Below are positions 53,926-63,704 of a stretch of DNA of 64,000 nucleotides, piece by piece. Under the pieces are notes generated by a model that was given only the letters and a program-made list of their open reading frames with translations, was not told the origin of the DNA and made no database searches. The position numbers and the translations under genes were made by a program. The stretch is from Nakamurella alba (lineage in GTDB: Bacteria; Actinomycetota; Actinomycetes; Mycobacteriales; Nakamurellaceae): positions 62,001 through 126,000 of the forward strand of contig NZ_WLYK01000002.1 of the NCBI RefSeq assembly GCF_009707545.1, read 5' to 3'. Every line of letters starts with the position of its first letter. Within the stretch, counting starts at the first letter, position 1.

Positions 53926-55056
53926 GTGCGTCACCGCCGCCTGAGCCGCACCGTCGCCGCGGTGACCGCCGGGCTGCTCGCACTGACCGGGTGCGGCGGC
54001 CAGGCGCCCTCCGACGTGCCCGCGGTCGACGCCCTGGTCGGCTTCTACGACCAGGGCAGCGGGCTGTGGCCGACGACCGGCTGGTGGAACAGCGCGAACG
54101 CGCTCACCGCGCTGATCGACTACATGATCGCGACCGGGGACCGCCGCTATGCGTGGGTGGTCGAGAACACCTACGAGCAGAAGCGGAACGCCGCCCGCGG
54201 CAACTTCGTCAACGACCTGATCGACGACACCGGCTGGTGGGCACTGGCCTGGATCCGCGCCTACGACCTCACCGGCGAGCAGCGCTACCTGTCCACCGCG
54301 CGCACCGCGATCGACTTCATGGGCGGTTTCGAGGACGACCACTGCGGCGGCGGCATCTGGTGGACGGTGGCCAGGACCTACAAGAACGCCATCGCCAGCG
54401 AGCTGTACATCAAGGCAGCGGCCGAGCTGGACGTCCGGCTCGGCGGCGGCACGCCGTACCGGGACAGCGCGGTGCGGGTGTGGGACTGGTTCGAAGCCTC
54501 CGGGATGATCAACGAGGACCTGCTGGTCAACGACGGCCTGAACAACGGCACCTGCGAGAACAACGGGCAGACCACCTGGACCTACAACCAGGGCGTGGTG
54601 CTCGGCGCGCTGGTCGCGCTGCACGAGAGCACCGGCGACACGGCCTATCTCGAGCGCGCGGAGGAACTGGCGGACGCCTCCACCGACTCCGACGCGATCA
54701 ACGTGGACGGCATCCTCACCGAACCGTGCGAGCAGACCGGTTGCGGCGTGGACGGTCCCAGCTTCAAGGGCATCTACGTGCGCAATCTCGGCGAGCTCGA
54801 CCGGGCACTGGAGGACCGCCCGTACCACGACTACCTGGTGGACCAGGCGACCTCGGCCTACGAGAACAACCGCACCGAGGACAGCCAGTACGGCGTGCAC
54901 TGGGCCGGTCCGATCGCCGGGATCACCGGCGCCACCCAGCAGAGCGCGGTGGATGCGCTGGTGGCGGCGCTGGTCCCGCCGGGCGAGGAGGAGACGGACA
55001 CCGACGCCACCACCGACGGATCCACCGGGGCCCCGGCACCGGCGTCGACCGGCTGA
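53926..55056 (+). CDS. Secreted GH76-family lipoprotein (alpha-1,6-mannanase-like)
   Basis: 376 residues from a GTG at 53926. Signal peptide with lipobox LALTGC (Cys23). The alpha/alpha-barrel shows the GH76 catalytic Asp-Asp in DDTGWWALAWIRAYD (Asp100-Asp101). TWTYNQGVVLGALVALHEST and a conserved NNxxTEDSQYG(V)HWAGP end are also present. GH76 enzymes cleave alpha-1,6-mannan, as found in yeast mannan and actinobacterial lipomannan. Being divergent from a sugar importer suggests either mannan feeding or remodelling of the cell's own glycan. A Thr/Ala/Pro tail ends the protein. Confidence 0.9.
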   Translation: MRHRRLSRTVAAVTAGLLALTGCGGQAPSDVPAVDALVGFYDQGSGLWPTTGWWNSANALTALIDYMIATGDRRYAWVVENTYEQKRNAARGNFVNDLIDDTGWWALAWIRAYDLTGEQRYLSTARTAIDFMGGFEDDHCGGGIWWTVARTYKNAIASELYIKAAAELDVRLGGGTPYRDSAVRVWDWFEASGMINEDLLVNDGLNNGTCENNGQTTWTYNQGVVLGALVALHESTGDTAYLERAEELADASTDSDAINVDGILTEPCEQTGCGVDGPSFKGIYVRNLGELDRALEDRPYHDYLVDQATSAYENNRTEDSQYGVHWAGPIAGITGATQQSAVDALVAALVPPGEEETDTDATTDGSTGAPAPASTG

Positions 55057-55070
55057 GATCCCAGCGGCTG

Positions 55071-56204
55071 TCAGCGGGTGGCGGCGGCTCGGCGGTAGGC
55101 CTGCTCGTGCTTCTCGGCGCAGGCGTCCCAGGTGAACCCGGCGGCCCGCTCGACGGCCAGGTCCGCCAGCTCGGTGCGCCGCGCCGGGTAGTCCAGCAGA
55201 CCGGCCAGTGCGTCGCCGATGTCGCCGGCCCCGGTCCCGGTGTAGGCGACCGCGTCGCCGCCCACCTCCGGCAGCGAGAGCCGGCGCGTGGTCAGCACTG
55301 TCGCGCGGCAGGCCATCGCCTCCAGCACCGGCAGCCCGAACCCCTCGCCCAGGCTCGGATAGGCCACCACGGTCGCGCCACCCAGGAGGGCCGGCAATCG
55401 GTCGAGCGGCAGGTGGCCGGTGCGCAGCACCCGCACACCCGGCGGGACCGCAGCGATGGCCGGGTCGACCGCGTGGTCCCAGCCCGGCGACCCGGCGAGC
55501 ACCAGGGCGGGCGGGTCGGTGCGGCCGGCCACCGCGCGGACGAACCCGCGGATCAGCGCCGGGACGTTCTTGCGCGGTTCGACGGTGCCGAGGAAGGCGA
55601 CCCAACCCGTGGGCAGGTCGAGGTCGTCGGCGAAGGCCTGCACGTCGGCGGCGGCAGGCGGGTGGAACAGCCCGGTGTCCACGCCGTGGTGCGCCACCAC
55701 CAGCCGGCCGGTCCGGGCGCCGGCCAACCGCACCAGCTCGTCCGCGGTGGCCCGGCTGGGCACGACGCAGACGGCCGCCCGTCGCAGCGAGACCCGGGTC
55801 CAGCTGCGGAAGAACCGGCCCTTCACGCCGAGATGCAGGTTGCGGTCGGAGAAGAAGGTGGCGTCGTGCAGCGTGCTGACCACCGGCAGCCCGGCGGCCA
55901 GCGGCATCGTGTAGTGCGGGGAGTGGATGACCTGTGCCGCCACCCTTCTCGCCAGCCGGGGCAGGGTGGTCTGTTCCCAGGCGAGCCGGGCCGGGCGGTT
56001 CCGCAGCTCCTCGGCGACCGGCACGATCCGGCTGTGCGGGGCGAGCGCCTGCATGATCTCCGCGTCGCCGTGCTGGCAGGCGATCGCCAGGTCGGCGCCG
56101 CGGGCGTCCAGGGCGGCGGCGAGCTGGTCGACGTAGCGGCCGACCCCGCCACGCTCGGCGGGAATGGCGGTGGCGTCCAACAGGATCCGTGGCGGCGTCA
56201 GCAC
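55071..56204 (-). CDS. Family 4 glycosyltransferase, second of a pair
   Basis: 377 residues from a GTG at 56204 overlapping the previous stop by 7 bases. The GT-B fold has ILLDATAIPAERGGVGRYVD at the N-terminus, HSPHYTMPLAAGLPVVSTLHD, VAFLGTVEPRKNVPALIRGF and the nucleotide-sugar motif PSLGEGFGLPVLEAMACRAT (E-x7-E). It resembles mannosyltransferases such as the MtfB/WbaZ group. Donor probably GDP-mannose, judging from the adjacent manC-like gene. Confidence 0.93.
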   Translation of the reverse strand: MLTPPRILLDATAIPAERGGVGRYVDQLAAALDARGADLAIACQHGDAEIMQALAPHSRIVPVAEELRNRPARLAWEQTTLPRLARRVAAQVIHSPHYTMPLAAGLPVVSTLHDATFFSDRNLHLGVKGRFFRSWTRVSLRRAAVCVVPSRATADELVRLAGARTGRLVVAHHGVDTGLFHPPAAADVQAFADDLDLPTGWVAFLGTVEPRKNVPALIRGFVRAVAGRTDPPALVLAGSPGWDHAVDPAIAAVPPGVRVLRTGHLPLDRLPALLGGATVVAYPSLGEGFGLPVLEAMACRATVLTTRRLSLPEVGGDAVAYTGTGAGDIGDALAGLLDYPARRTELADLAVERAAGFTWDACAEKHEQAYRRAAATR

Positions 56205-57292
56205 GAGGTGTAGACCTCCCAGGTCGCCCGGGCGGTGCGGTCCCAGCCGAAGTCGGCGGCGCGGGCGAGTCCGGCGGCGGACCGGTCGGCGGCCAGGGCG
56301 TCGTCGGTCCAGATCTCCCGGACCGCGTCGGCCAGCGCGCCGATGGACCCCACCGGCACCGGGATCCCGGCGCCACCGGCCACCTCGACGAGCGCGGGGA
56401 TGTCGGAGTGCAGCGCCGGCACGCCGGCCGCCATCGCCTCGATCACCGGCAGGCCGAAACCCTCGGCCCGGCTGGGCATCACCAGCGCCCGGGCACCGGC
56501 CAGCACGGCGGCCAGGTCCTCGTCCGGGATCCGGCCGAGCAGATGCACACGGTCGGCGCGCACCCCGGAGCGGGCCGCCAGCCGGACGGGATCGACGTCG
56601 CCCCAACCGCTCTGGCCGACGACCACCAGGGCCGCGTCCCCGGACTCGGGCTTGGCCAGCGCGGCGAGCAGCACGTCGAGCCCCTTGCGGGGTTCCAGGG
56701 TTGCCAGACTGATCAGGTACTTCTCCGGCAGCCGCAGGGCGGCCCGGCGCGCGGCGGCGTCCGGCGGTGCGGGCAGCCGGGTGGCGCCCATGTGCACCAC
56801 CCGGAGCCGCCCGGCGATCCCCGGCAGCACGCCTGAGAGTTCCTCCGCCACCGCCGCTGTCGGCACGATCACCGCGGCGGCCCGGTCGGCGGCCCGGCCG
56901 ATCATGGTGCGGTGCCAGGACACCCCGCGCGGGGTCAGCGTCTCCGGGTGCGTCCACGGCACCGCATCGTGCACGGTGACCACCAGCGGGCCGCGGTGCC
57001 GGGCCGGGGCCAGCGGGGTGGTGGCGTGCACCACGTCACCGGCGACGGACGGTGGCAGGCCGCGTTCCCAGAGCCGGTTGAGCACCCGGTGTCCGACCGG
57101 CAGCCGGCGCGGGCCGCGGACGCCCGGCACCCGGGCCGCAGCCGTGTCCCGGTGGAACGCGGTCACCGCACGCACCGACCAGCCCACGGGGGCCGCGGCC
57201 GGCAGGTGCTCCAGCAGCGCCCGGGTGTACCGGCCGGTGCCGCCGGGGACCGGCGCCAGCACCTGCTCGGCCAGCACGGAGACGACGGGCAC
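56198..57292 (-). CDS. Family 4 glycosyltransferase, first of a pair
   Basis: 364 residues from a GTG at 57292. Motifs: EQVLAPVPGGTGRYTRALLE, VVHATTPLAPAR, SLATLEPRKGLDVLLAALAK and PSRAEGFGLPVIEAMAAGVP (E-x7-E). It is a paralogue of the next gene at low identity. It starts 11 bases after the manC-like stop, so the three form one unit: pyrophosphorylase, GT4, GT4. Confidence 0.93.
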   Translation of the reverse strand: MPVVSVLAEQVLAPVPGGTGRYTRALLEHLPAAAPVGWSVRAVTAFHRDTAAARVPGVRGPRRLPVGHRVLNRLWERGLPPSVAGDVVHATTPLAPARHRGPLVVTVHDAVPWTHPETLTPRGVSWHRTMIGRAADRAAAVIVPTAAVAEELSGVLPGIAGRLRVVHMGATRLPAPPDAAARRAALRLPEKYLISLATLEPRKGLDVLLAALAKPESGDAALVVVGQSGWGDVDPVRLAARSGVRADRVHLLGRIPDEDLAAVLAGARALVMPSRAEGFGLPVIEAMAAGVPALHSDIPALVEVAGGAGIPVPVGSIGALADAVREIWTDDALAADRSAAGLARAADFGWDRTARATWEVYTSC

Positions 57293-57303
57293 GACGATCC
57301 GGG

Positions 57304-58452
57304 TCAGGCCGGGGCGGAGAAGCGGACGGCGCCGTCGGCGATGACCGCGTCCGGCCAGACCCGGGCCCCGGCACGCAGTTCGCAGCCGGCGCCGAGCTGT
57401 GCCCGGTCGCCGATCACCGTGTCGGCCAGGTCGGTACCCGCGCCGATCGTGGCGCCGGCCCCGATCACCGAGCGGGCGATCACCGCGCCGGCCCCGATCA
57501 CCGCGCCGTCGAAGACGACGGAACCGTCCACCACCGCATCCTCGCCGACCACCACGTCACGACCGATGGTGCTGCCACCGGAGATCCGGGCGGTCGGTGC
57601 GACGGCGGCTCCGGGAAGCACCAGGGCGTCACCGATCTCGCCGGGCAGCGCGCCGGTGGGGGCGAGACCGGTGACCAGGTCGGCGGATCCGGCCACGAAG
57701 GCCGCCGGCGTCCCGAGATCCCGCCAGTAGGTGGCGTCGACGTGTCCGTAGACGGGCGCACCGGCGGCGAGCAACCCCGGGAAGGTCTCCCGCTCCACCG
57801 ACACCGGACGGTCGTCGGGGATCGACTCGATGACCTCGCGGCGGAAGACGTAGCAGCCCGCGTTGATCTGGTTCGTCGGCGGATTCTCGGTCTTCTCCAG
57901 GAAGGCCTCCACCCGGCCGTCCGGGTCGGTCGGCACGCAGCCGAACGCCCGCGGGTCCGGCACCTGCACGAGATGCAGTGTCACGTCGGCGTTCCGGCTG
58001 CGGTGGGTGTCCAGGATGGCCCGCAGGTCGAGGCCGGACAGCACGTCGCCGTTGAACACCATCACCGTCGGCGCGGTGAGCTCCGACAGCACGTTGCGGA
58101 TCGCCCCGCCGGTGCCCATCGGGGACTCCTCGACGGCGTAGGTGATCGACATGCCCATCGCGGAGCCGTCACCGAAGTACTCGGTGAAGGTCTCGGCCTT
58201 GTAGGAGGTGCCCAGCACCACCTTCGTGATGCCGGCCTCCTTGATCCGGGAGAGCATGTGCTCCAGGAACGGCACGCCCGCGGTGGGCAGCATCGGCTTG
58301 GCCGCGGACAACGTCAGCGGGCGCAGCCGGGTGCCCTGGCCGCCGACCAGGATGGCGGCCTGCACCTCGTCGGTACCGGGAGTGCTTGCGGCGCCGTCGG
58401 TCCCGTCCGTCGCTGTGGCAGGGGGCGCTGGGGGCCCAGAAGGCACGGCCAT
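57304..58452 (-). CDS. Mannose-1-phosphate guanylyltransferase-like NDP-sugar pyrophosphorylase
   Basis: 382 residues. A polar 28-residue leader precedes the pyrophosphorylase signature AAILVGGQGTRLRPLTLSAA. GTGGAIRNVLSEL, VMVFNGDVLSGLDL and YWRDLGTPAAFVAGS follow. From about 270 the sequence is a left-handed beta-helix of hexapeptide repeats (VVVGEDAVVDGSVVFDGAVI), as in the actinobacterial ManC/RmlA2 form (Rv3264c). GTP and mannose 1-phosphate are the likely substrates, completing the manA-manB path. It starts 16 bases after rmlA's stop. Confidence 0.88.
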   Translation of the reverse strand: MAVPSGPPAPPATATDGTDGAASTPGTDEVQAAILVGGQGTRLRPLTLSAAKPMLPTAGVPFLEHMLSRIKEAGITKVVLGTSYKAETFTEYFGDGSAMGMSITYAVEESPMGTGGAIRNVLSELTAPTVMVFNGDVLSGLDLRAILDTHRSRNADVTLHLVQVPDPRAFGCVPTDPDGRVEAFLEKTENPPTNQINAGCYVFRREVIESIPDDRPVSVERETFPGLLAAGAPVYGHVDATYWRDLGTPAAFVAGSADLVTGLAPTGALPGEIGDALVLPGAAVAPTARISGGSTIGRDVVVGEDAVVDGSVVFDGAVIGAGAVIARSVIGAGATIGAGTDLADTVIGDRAQLGAGCELRAGARVWPDAVIADGAVRFSAPA

Positions 58453-58468
58453 GGTGTCCCGTCCCCGC

Positions 58469-59350
58469 TCAGCCGGTGGCGCCGGCCGCGCGGGCGACCG
58501 CCATCACGTACTGGCCGTAGGGCGACTTCGCCAGCGACCGGCCGAGCTCCAGGCAGGCATCGGCGTCGATGAAACCCTTGACCAGCGCGATCTCCTCGAG
58601 GCAGGCCACCCGGATGCCCTGGCGGTGCTCGAGCACCTGCACGAACTCACCGGCCTCGAGCAGCGAGTCGTGGGTGCCGGTGTCCAGCCAGGCGAAGCCG
58701 CGGCCGAGGTCGATCAGCGAGGCCTTGCCCTGCTGCAGGTACAGGTTGTTGAGATCGGTGATCTCCAGCTCGCCGCGGGCGCTCGGCGCCAGGTCGGCGG
58801 CCAGATCGACGACGTGGTTGTCGTAGAGGTACAGCCCGGTGATCGCCAGGTTCGACTTCGGCTTCTCCGGCTTCTCCTCGATCGAGAGCAGCTTGCCGGA
58901 GGCGTCCTTCTCCCCCACGCCGTACCGCTCCGGGTCGCGCACCGGGTAGCCGAACAGGACGCACCCGTCGACGTCGGTGGCCGCGCGGGTGAGCGTCTGC
59001 GAGAAACCCTGGCCGTAGAAGATGTTGTCGCCCAGCACCAGAGCGACCGAGTCGTCGCCGACGTGCTCGCGGCCGATGATGAACGCCTCGGCGAGACCGT
59101 TGGGCTGCGGCTGCTCGGCGTAGCTGAGGTTCAGGCCCCACTCGGAGCCGTCGCCCAGCAGGCGGCGGAACCCGGCGTTGTCCTCCGGGGTGGTGATGAC
59201 CAGGATGTCCTTGATACCGGCCAGCATCAGCACCGACAGCGGGTAGTAGATCATCGGCTTGTCGAACACGGGCAGCAGCTGCTTCGACACCGCTCGGGTG
59301 ATCGGATGCAGCCGGGTGCCGGCCCCGCCCGCCAGGATGATGCCCTTCAC
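58469..59350 (-). CDS. rmlA: Glucose-1-phosphate thymidylyltransferase
   Basis: 293 residues from a GTG at 59350. [68 protein letters not shown] and [20 protein letters not shown] are diagnostic of RmlA. It makes dTDP-glucose, the first step to dTDP-rhamnose. No rmlB, rmlC or rmlD lies in the window. The frame upstream of 59350 is non-coding shadow of the next gene. Confidence 0.96.
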   Translation of the reverse strand: MKGIILAGGAGTRLHPITRAVSKQLLPVFDKPMIYYPLSVLMLAGIKDILVITTPEDNAGFRRLLGDGSEWGLNLSYAEQPQPNGLAEAFIIGREHVGDDSVALVLGDNIFYGQGFSQTLTRAATDVDGCVLFGYPVRDPERYGVGEKDASGKLLSIEEKPEKPKSNLAITGLYLYDNHVVDLAADLAPSARGELEITDLNNLYLQQGKASLIDLGRGFAWLDTGTHDSLLEAGEFVQVLEHRQGIRVACLEEIALVKGFIDADACLELGRSLAKSPYGQYVMAVARAAGATG

Positions 59351-59408
59351 CGGTGCTCGCTCTCTGCTCTGCGGATCCCGGCGGGTTTCCGCCAGGACGC
59401 CACAGACC

Positions 59409-60359
59409 CTACCGGGGCGCCTCCGCCGGGACGTCCCTGGGCAACGCCGCACCACCCGCAATGTGCGGGGACCGGCGGGCGAGCGCGGCCCGCACGGCGA
59501 GCCCGGCGCGGAGCGCCCCGCGCAGCGGCGCCTGGTACCAGCGGTGGTAGCGGCGGGAGAGGTAGCGGTAGGCGCTGCGGTGGTGGGCGTCGACCATCGG
59601 CCCCGGATCCCGGCCCGTCGCGTGGCCGCCGGTGTGCACCGCCCGGGCCGTCGGGACGTAGACGTTCGCCCACCCGGCCCTCCCCAGCCGCTCCCCCAGG
59701 TCCACGTCCTCGAAGTACATGAAATAGCCCGGGTCGAACCCACTGACCTGCTCGAACGCCGGCCGCCGCAGCAGCAGGCAGGCGCCGGACAACCAGCCGG
59801 CGGTGCGCTCGACCGGGGTGTCGTGGTCGCGGCGGTAGGCCCGGGTCCACGGGTTGCCCGGCCAGCACCAGCCCAGCAGCGCATGACCGAGACCGGTGGT
59901 GATCGACGGCAGCATCCTGGCGGAGGGGTAGACGACCCCGTCGGCGGTGGTCAGCAGCGGCCCGACCGCACCGGCCTGCGGGTGCCGGTCCAGGGCCGCG
60001 CAGAGTTCGGTGATCGCACCGGGCGCGAGCACCACGTCCGGATTGACCACCAGCACGGCCGGGATCCGCCGGTCCAGCACGGCGACACCGGCATTGGCCG
60101 CGGACCCGTAGCCGAGGTTGCCGCCCATCGCCAGCAGGGTCACGTCCGGCGCGGCCGCCGCGGCCTGCACCGATCCGTCGGTGGACCCGTTGTCGGCCAG
60201 CACCACCGGGGTGCCGGCAGCGGCCCCGGCGGCCGGCAGGCAGGACAGCAGGGAGGTGAGGGCATCGCCCGGCGAGTAGGTGACGACCACCACCGCGAGG
60301 GCCGGTGCGGGGTGCTCCGGGCCGGATCCGGCGTCATGGTCCGGCAGCGGGGTGGTCAC
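59409..60359 (-). CDS. WbbL-like rhamnosyltransferase (GT2)
   Basis: 316 residues from a GTG at 60359. [60 protein letters not shown] and the acceptor motif [20 protein letters not shown] define the WbbL/RfbF group. In mycobacteria WbbL1 (Rv3265c, next to manC) adds rhamnose to the arabinogalactan linker. Position next to rmlA and the manC-like gene supports the same or a related activity. Confidence 0.92.
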   Translation of the reverse strand: MTTPLPDHDAGSGPEHPAPALAVVVVTYSPGDALTSLLSCLPAAGAAAGTPVVLADNGSTDGSVQAAAAAPDVTLLAMGGNLGYGSAANAGVAVLDRRIPAVLVVNPDVVLAPGAITELCAALDRHPQAGAVGPLLTTADGVVYPSARMLPSITTGLGHALLGWCWPGNPWTRAYRRDHDTPVERTAGWLSGACLLLRRPAFEQVSGFDPGYFMYFEDVDLGERLGRAGWANVYVPTARAVHTGGHATGRDPGPMVDAHHRSAYRYLSRRYHRWYQAPLRGALRAGLAVRAALARRSPHIAGGAALPRDVPAEAPR

Positions 60360-60482
60360 GGTCGCACCTTTCGTCCGGACGGTCCCGGCTGCACCAGTTC
60401 TGGGTCATCGCCGCTGGTCCGGGGCCTGCGAAACGGGCACCGGACAGGCTCGCGGCACACCGGGAACGACGTCCCGGACTGC

Positions 60483-60488
60483 TATCTT
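60483..60488 (+). promoter_or_regulatory. -10 element of a leaderless promoter for the DUF2142 gene
   Basis: TATCTT ends exactly 6 bases before GTG 60495, and no ribosome site is present. It fits TANNNT and marks 60495 as the start rather than upstream in-frame codons. Confidence 0.5.
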
Positions 60489-60494
60489 CACCTC

Positions 60495-62837
60495 GTGCCA
60501 AGCCAGCCCAGCGACGACAGTACCGACGATATCGCCACTGCCCACTCGGACCGTACTGCCGGGCAGGGCGACCCGCAGACCGCCGGGACCACCGGCCCCG
60601 GGCCGGCCGAACTGCCCACTGCAGAGCTCCCGGTGACCCCGGTGCAGCCCGGCGGGACCGCCGACAGCGCCGGGACTGTCGAGAACGCCGGTACCGGCGG
60701 AACCGCCGAGGACACCGGCACCCCGGCCCCGTCGCCCGACCGGCCGGCGGACGGCGCCGGCGAACAGCCGCCGATGCCGTTGCCGACGCCGTTGCCCCGG
60801 CTGACCCCGCCCGCGCCGCTGCCCGGGCCGGATCTGCAGAAGTCCGACCGGCAGGTGTCGGAGCAGCCCACCGCACAGTTGCCGGTCGTCCCTGCCGGGG
60901 TCGACGGACCCGGCACCGCGGCCGGACGGACGGACGACCGGTCGGCCACCCAGGTGCTCCCCGCGGTGTCCGGCAGCTCCGCCCCGGGGGCGAACCCGGA
61001 TCCCGCCGCCACGACGGTGCTGTCGCCGGCGCTGCCCACCACGGTGGCGGCCAGCCCGGCCGACACCGCACCGACGACCGAGATGCGCCTCGGCCACCGC
61101 GAGTTCATGGCCGGCACCGCAGCAGGCGCGCCGGCCCCGGTGAAGGAGCGCAAGGCCGTCACCGGCCGGCTGTTCGCCTGGGCCGCGACGTTCCTGATGG
61201 CCGCGCTCTCGCTGGCGTTCCTGGTGAACACCCCGCCGTTCTACGCGGCGGACGAGGCCTACCAGTTCGACCGGGTGATGGCCGCCGAGCACGGCGACAT
61301 CCTGGTCACGCCGGGCGAGTTCCGGATCAGCGTCGGCGGGGCGTCGATCCAGCCGGTGCTGCTGTCCGGCCTGGTCAACCTGGGCCGCACCAACATGGCC
61401 GACTACACCCCGATGATCCGGTCGGAGCGGCCGTCGTACAACGAGGCCGGCGGCAACGACCGCAAGGCCGACGCCCCGACCAACTACATGTCGCAGCACC
61501 CGCCGCTCTACTACGCGCTGATGGGTGCGGTCACCTACCTGATCCCTGGCGCCGACGACCAGCCCGCCGACCTGGTGCTGTTCATCCTGCGTGGCTTCAA
61601 CATCCTGCTGCTGCTGCCGCTGCCGTTCCTGTTCCACCTCGCCGCCCGGCGGTTCGTCGGACCCGGGGCGGCGGCCAACGCCGCGGCCTTCCTGCCGCTG
61701 CTGGTCCCCGGCCTGCTGCGCGGGGCGGCCACCCTGAACAACGACAACCTGGCGATCCTGGTCGGCGCGGCCGCGGCCTACTGCTGCGTGCGGATCATGC
61801 TCGGCGACCGTTCGGTGAAGATCGCGGTCTGGGTCTCGCTGCTCTGCGTCGCGGCATCGCTGACCAAGGGCACCGTCGTGTTCGCGATGCTGATCGTGCC
61901 GATCGCCTACATCGTGCAGTTGATCCGGCTGCGCCGCTGGCCGCCGGCGAAGACCCTGGTGACCCTGGTCATCGGGGCCGTGCTCACCGGGGCGTGGTGG
62001 ATCACCAACTACATCCGGTTCGGCGTGGTGCAGCCCGAGGGCGCGTCCGCCGAGCAGGCCCTGGCCTTCGGCCCGCCGCGGCCGGACGGCGTGCCGATGG
62101 ACATGGACCGGTTCTGGACCAAGGTCTTCGAGGTGATGACCGCGCGGTTCTGGGGGTCCCTCGGCGTGCTGGAGCCGCCGGCGCCGCCGCTCTGGGGCAC
62201 CATCACGCTGTGCGCGATCGTCGTGGTGTCGGCGATCCTCGTCACGGCCCTGCTGGCGCAGCGCCGGTTGCTGCTGTTCGCCTTCTACCTGCAGTTCGTG
62301 CTGCTGGCGGCGTCGATCGTCTACGAGAGCTACTCGAGGTACCGCACCTCGCTGGGTATCGCGGGTCTGCAGGGGCGCTACTACTACCCGCTGCTGTTCG
62401 CCGTCGTCTTCCCGGTCGCCGTGGCGATCGCCTGGCTGCTGCGGGGCGGCGCCCGGTGGACGCCGGTGGTGACGGCCGTGCTCGGCACCGCGGTGTCGAT
62501 CTGGTTCCTGCTGATCATGGCGTTCTGGCTGTGGATCCCGTTCGAGGACGCGGTCACCCCGGGCACCATCAGCGCCGGCGTCCGCCGGTTGATCGCCTTC
62601 GGTCCGCTGCCCGGCGTGCTCACCGCCGGGCTGCTGGTGCTGATCGCCGTGCTGCTCGTGCTCGGTCTGTTCCTGACGATCCGCGGGGCGATCCGCAGCG
62701 CGCCCACCCGCTTCTCGACCGAGTACCGGGCCGAGCTGGACCGGGCGGCGGCCGAGAAGGACGCGCAGCGCACGGACGAGACCCCGGACGGCCCCGGCCC
62801 GGCCGGTGCGCCCGCGCAGGTGCCCGCGGCGCTCTGA
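60495..62837 (+). CDS. DUF2142 family membrane protein with long disordered N-terminus
   Basis: 780 residues. The first 215 are Pro/Thr/Ala/Asp-rich with repeated (T/A)xxLP motifs and no predicted fold. A membrane domain follows with about 11 helices, starting LFAWAATFLMAALSLAFLVN. Its first outer loop has NTPPFYAADEAYQFDRVMAA (acidic pair as in GT-C enzymes), then NYMSQHPPLYYALMGAVTY and ATLNNDNLAILVGAAAAY, the DUF2142 hallmarks. Probably a GT-C-type transferase or polymerase for a surface glycan. Confidence 0.88.
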   Translation: MPSQPSDDSTDDIATAHSDRTAGQGDPQTAGTTGPGPAELPTAELPVTPVQPGGTADSAGTVENAGTGGTAEDTGTPAPSPDRPADGAGEQPPMPLPTPLPRLTPPAPLPGPDLQKSDRQVSEQPTAQLPVVPAGVDGPGTAAGRTDDRSATQVLPAVSGSSAPGANPDPAATTVLSPALPTTVAASPADTAPTTEMRLGHREFMAGTAAGAPAPVKERKAVTGRLFAWAATFLMAALSLAFLVNTPPFYAADEAYQFDRVMAAEHGDILVTPGEFRISVGGASIQPVLLSGLVNLGRTNMADYTPMIRSERPSYNEAGGNDRKADAPTNYMSQHPPLYYALMGAVTYLIPGADDQPADLVLFILRGFNILLLLPLPFLFHLAARRFVGPGAAANAAAFLPLLVPGLLRGAATLNNDNLAILVGAAAAYCCVRIMLGDRSVKIAVWVSLLCVAASLTKGTVVFAMLIVPIAYIVQLIRLRRWPPAKTLVTLVIGAVLTGAWWITNYIRFGVVQPEGASAEQALAFGPPRPDGVPMDMDRFWTKVFEVMTARFWGSLGVLEPPAPPLWGTITLCAIVVVSAILVTALLAQRRLLLFAFYLQFVLLAASIVYESYSRYRTSLGIAGLQGRYYYPLLFAVVFPVAVAIAWLLRGGARWTPVVTAVLGTAVSIWFLLIMAFWLWIPFEDAVTPGTISAGVRRLIAFGPLPGVLTAGLLVLIAVLLVLGLFLTIRGAIRSAPTRFSTEYRAELDRAAAEKDAQRTDETPDGPGPAGAPAQVPAAL

Positions 62838-62907
62838 GGTCGGTGGCGGGACGTCGGTGGCGGCCGGTGCGGACCTCGCTGTCGGGGCCTCCTGCGATGC
62901 TGCCGGC

Positions 62908-63612
62908 ATGAGCGACGCCGACCGCAGCGACACGGACCGCAGCGACGCGGACCGCGGCGATATGGACCGCGGCCACGCCGCCCGCACCCGGCAGTCCTAC
63001 GACACCGTGGCGGAGGCGTACGCCTCACTCACCCGGGACGCGGTCACCGAGCAACCGGTGCTGGCCGCGGTGCTCGGGATGTTCGCGCACCTGTCCCGGG
63101 CGGCCTGGCAGTCGGACGGCCCGCCGCCGGTGCTCGACATCGGCTGCGGTCCCGGTCATTTCGCCGGTCACCTGGACGGTCTGGGACTGGCGGTCACCGG
63201 CATCGACCTCTCCCCCGGGATGATCGGCATCGCCCGGCGGGACCACCCCGGGCCGCGGTACGCGGTCGGATCGATGACGGCGCTGCCGTGCCCCGACGCC
63301 GCCGCGATCGGCGCACTGGTGTCCTGGTCGATCATCCACGTGCCGGACCAGCAGCTGGATCCGGTCGCCGGCGAGCTGCGTCGGGTGGTGCAGCCGGGCG
63401 GGATCGTGGCCGTGGGCTTCCATGTCGGGGACCGGACGAACCACAGGACCGAGGGGTACGGTGGCCTGCCGATGGATCTGGATGTGCACCTGCGTCCGGT
63501 CGAGGTGATGTCGGATCTGTTGCAGCGCCACCACTTCCACATCGAGGCGACGATGCTGCTCGACCCCGGGCGAGCCACGCCCGGCGGCGTGGTGCTGGCC
63601 CGCCGGACCTGA
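62908..63612 (+). CDS. Class I SAM-dependent methyltransferase
   Basis: 234 residues from the ATG at 62908. It opens with a repeat of Asp-Arg units (SDADRSDTDRSDADRGDMDR) from 15-bp repeats, then RQSYDTVAEAYASLTRD. The AdoMet loop VLDIGCGPGHFAGHL is near 74; IDLSPGMIGIARRDHPG and VSWSIIHVPDQQLDPV follow. It resembles small-molecule methyltransferases of the UbiE/Methyltransf_11 group. Substrate unknown. It starts 70 bases after the DUF2142 gene. Confidence 0.88.
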   Translation: MSDADRSDTDRSDADRGDMDRGHAARTRQSYDTVAEAYASLTRDAVTEQPVLAAVLGMFAHLSRAAWQSDGPPPVLDIGCGPGHFAGHLDGLGLAVTGIDLSPGMIGIARRDHPGPRYAVGSMTALPCPDAAAIGALVSWSIIHVPDQQLDPVAGELRRVVQPGGIVAVGFHVGDRTNHRTEGYGGLPMDLDVHLRPVEVMSDLLQRHHFHIEATMLLDPGRATPGGVVLARRT

Positions 63613-63704
63613 TCCCCCGGACGACCCGGTCGGACCGACGTCGGCCGGGAACGATCGGACCGCCGCCGGCCGCCCTCGACATCCCGTCCGCCGGACCGCG
63701 CCGA

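Noticed and set aside
59351-59884. N-terminal extension of RmlA
   Set aside because: KGIILAGG is the universal RmlA start, and the upstream frame is antisense-frame shadow of the GT2 gene.
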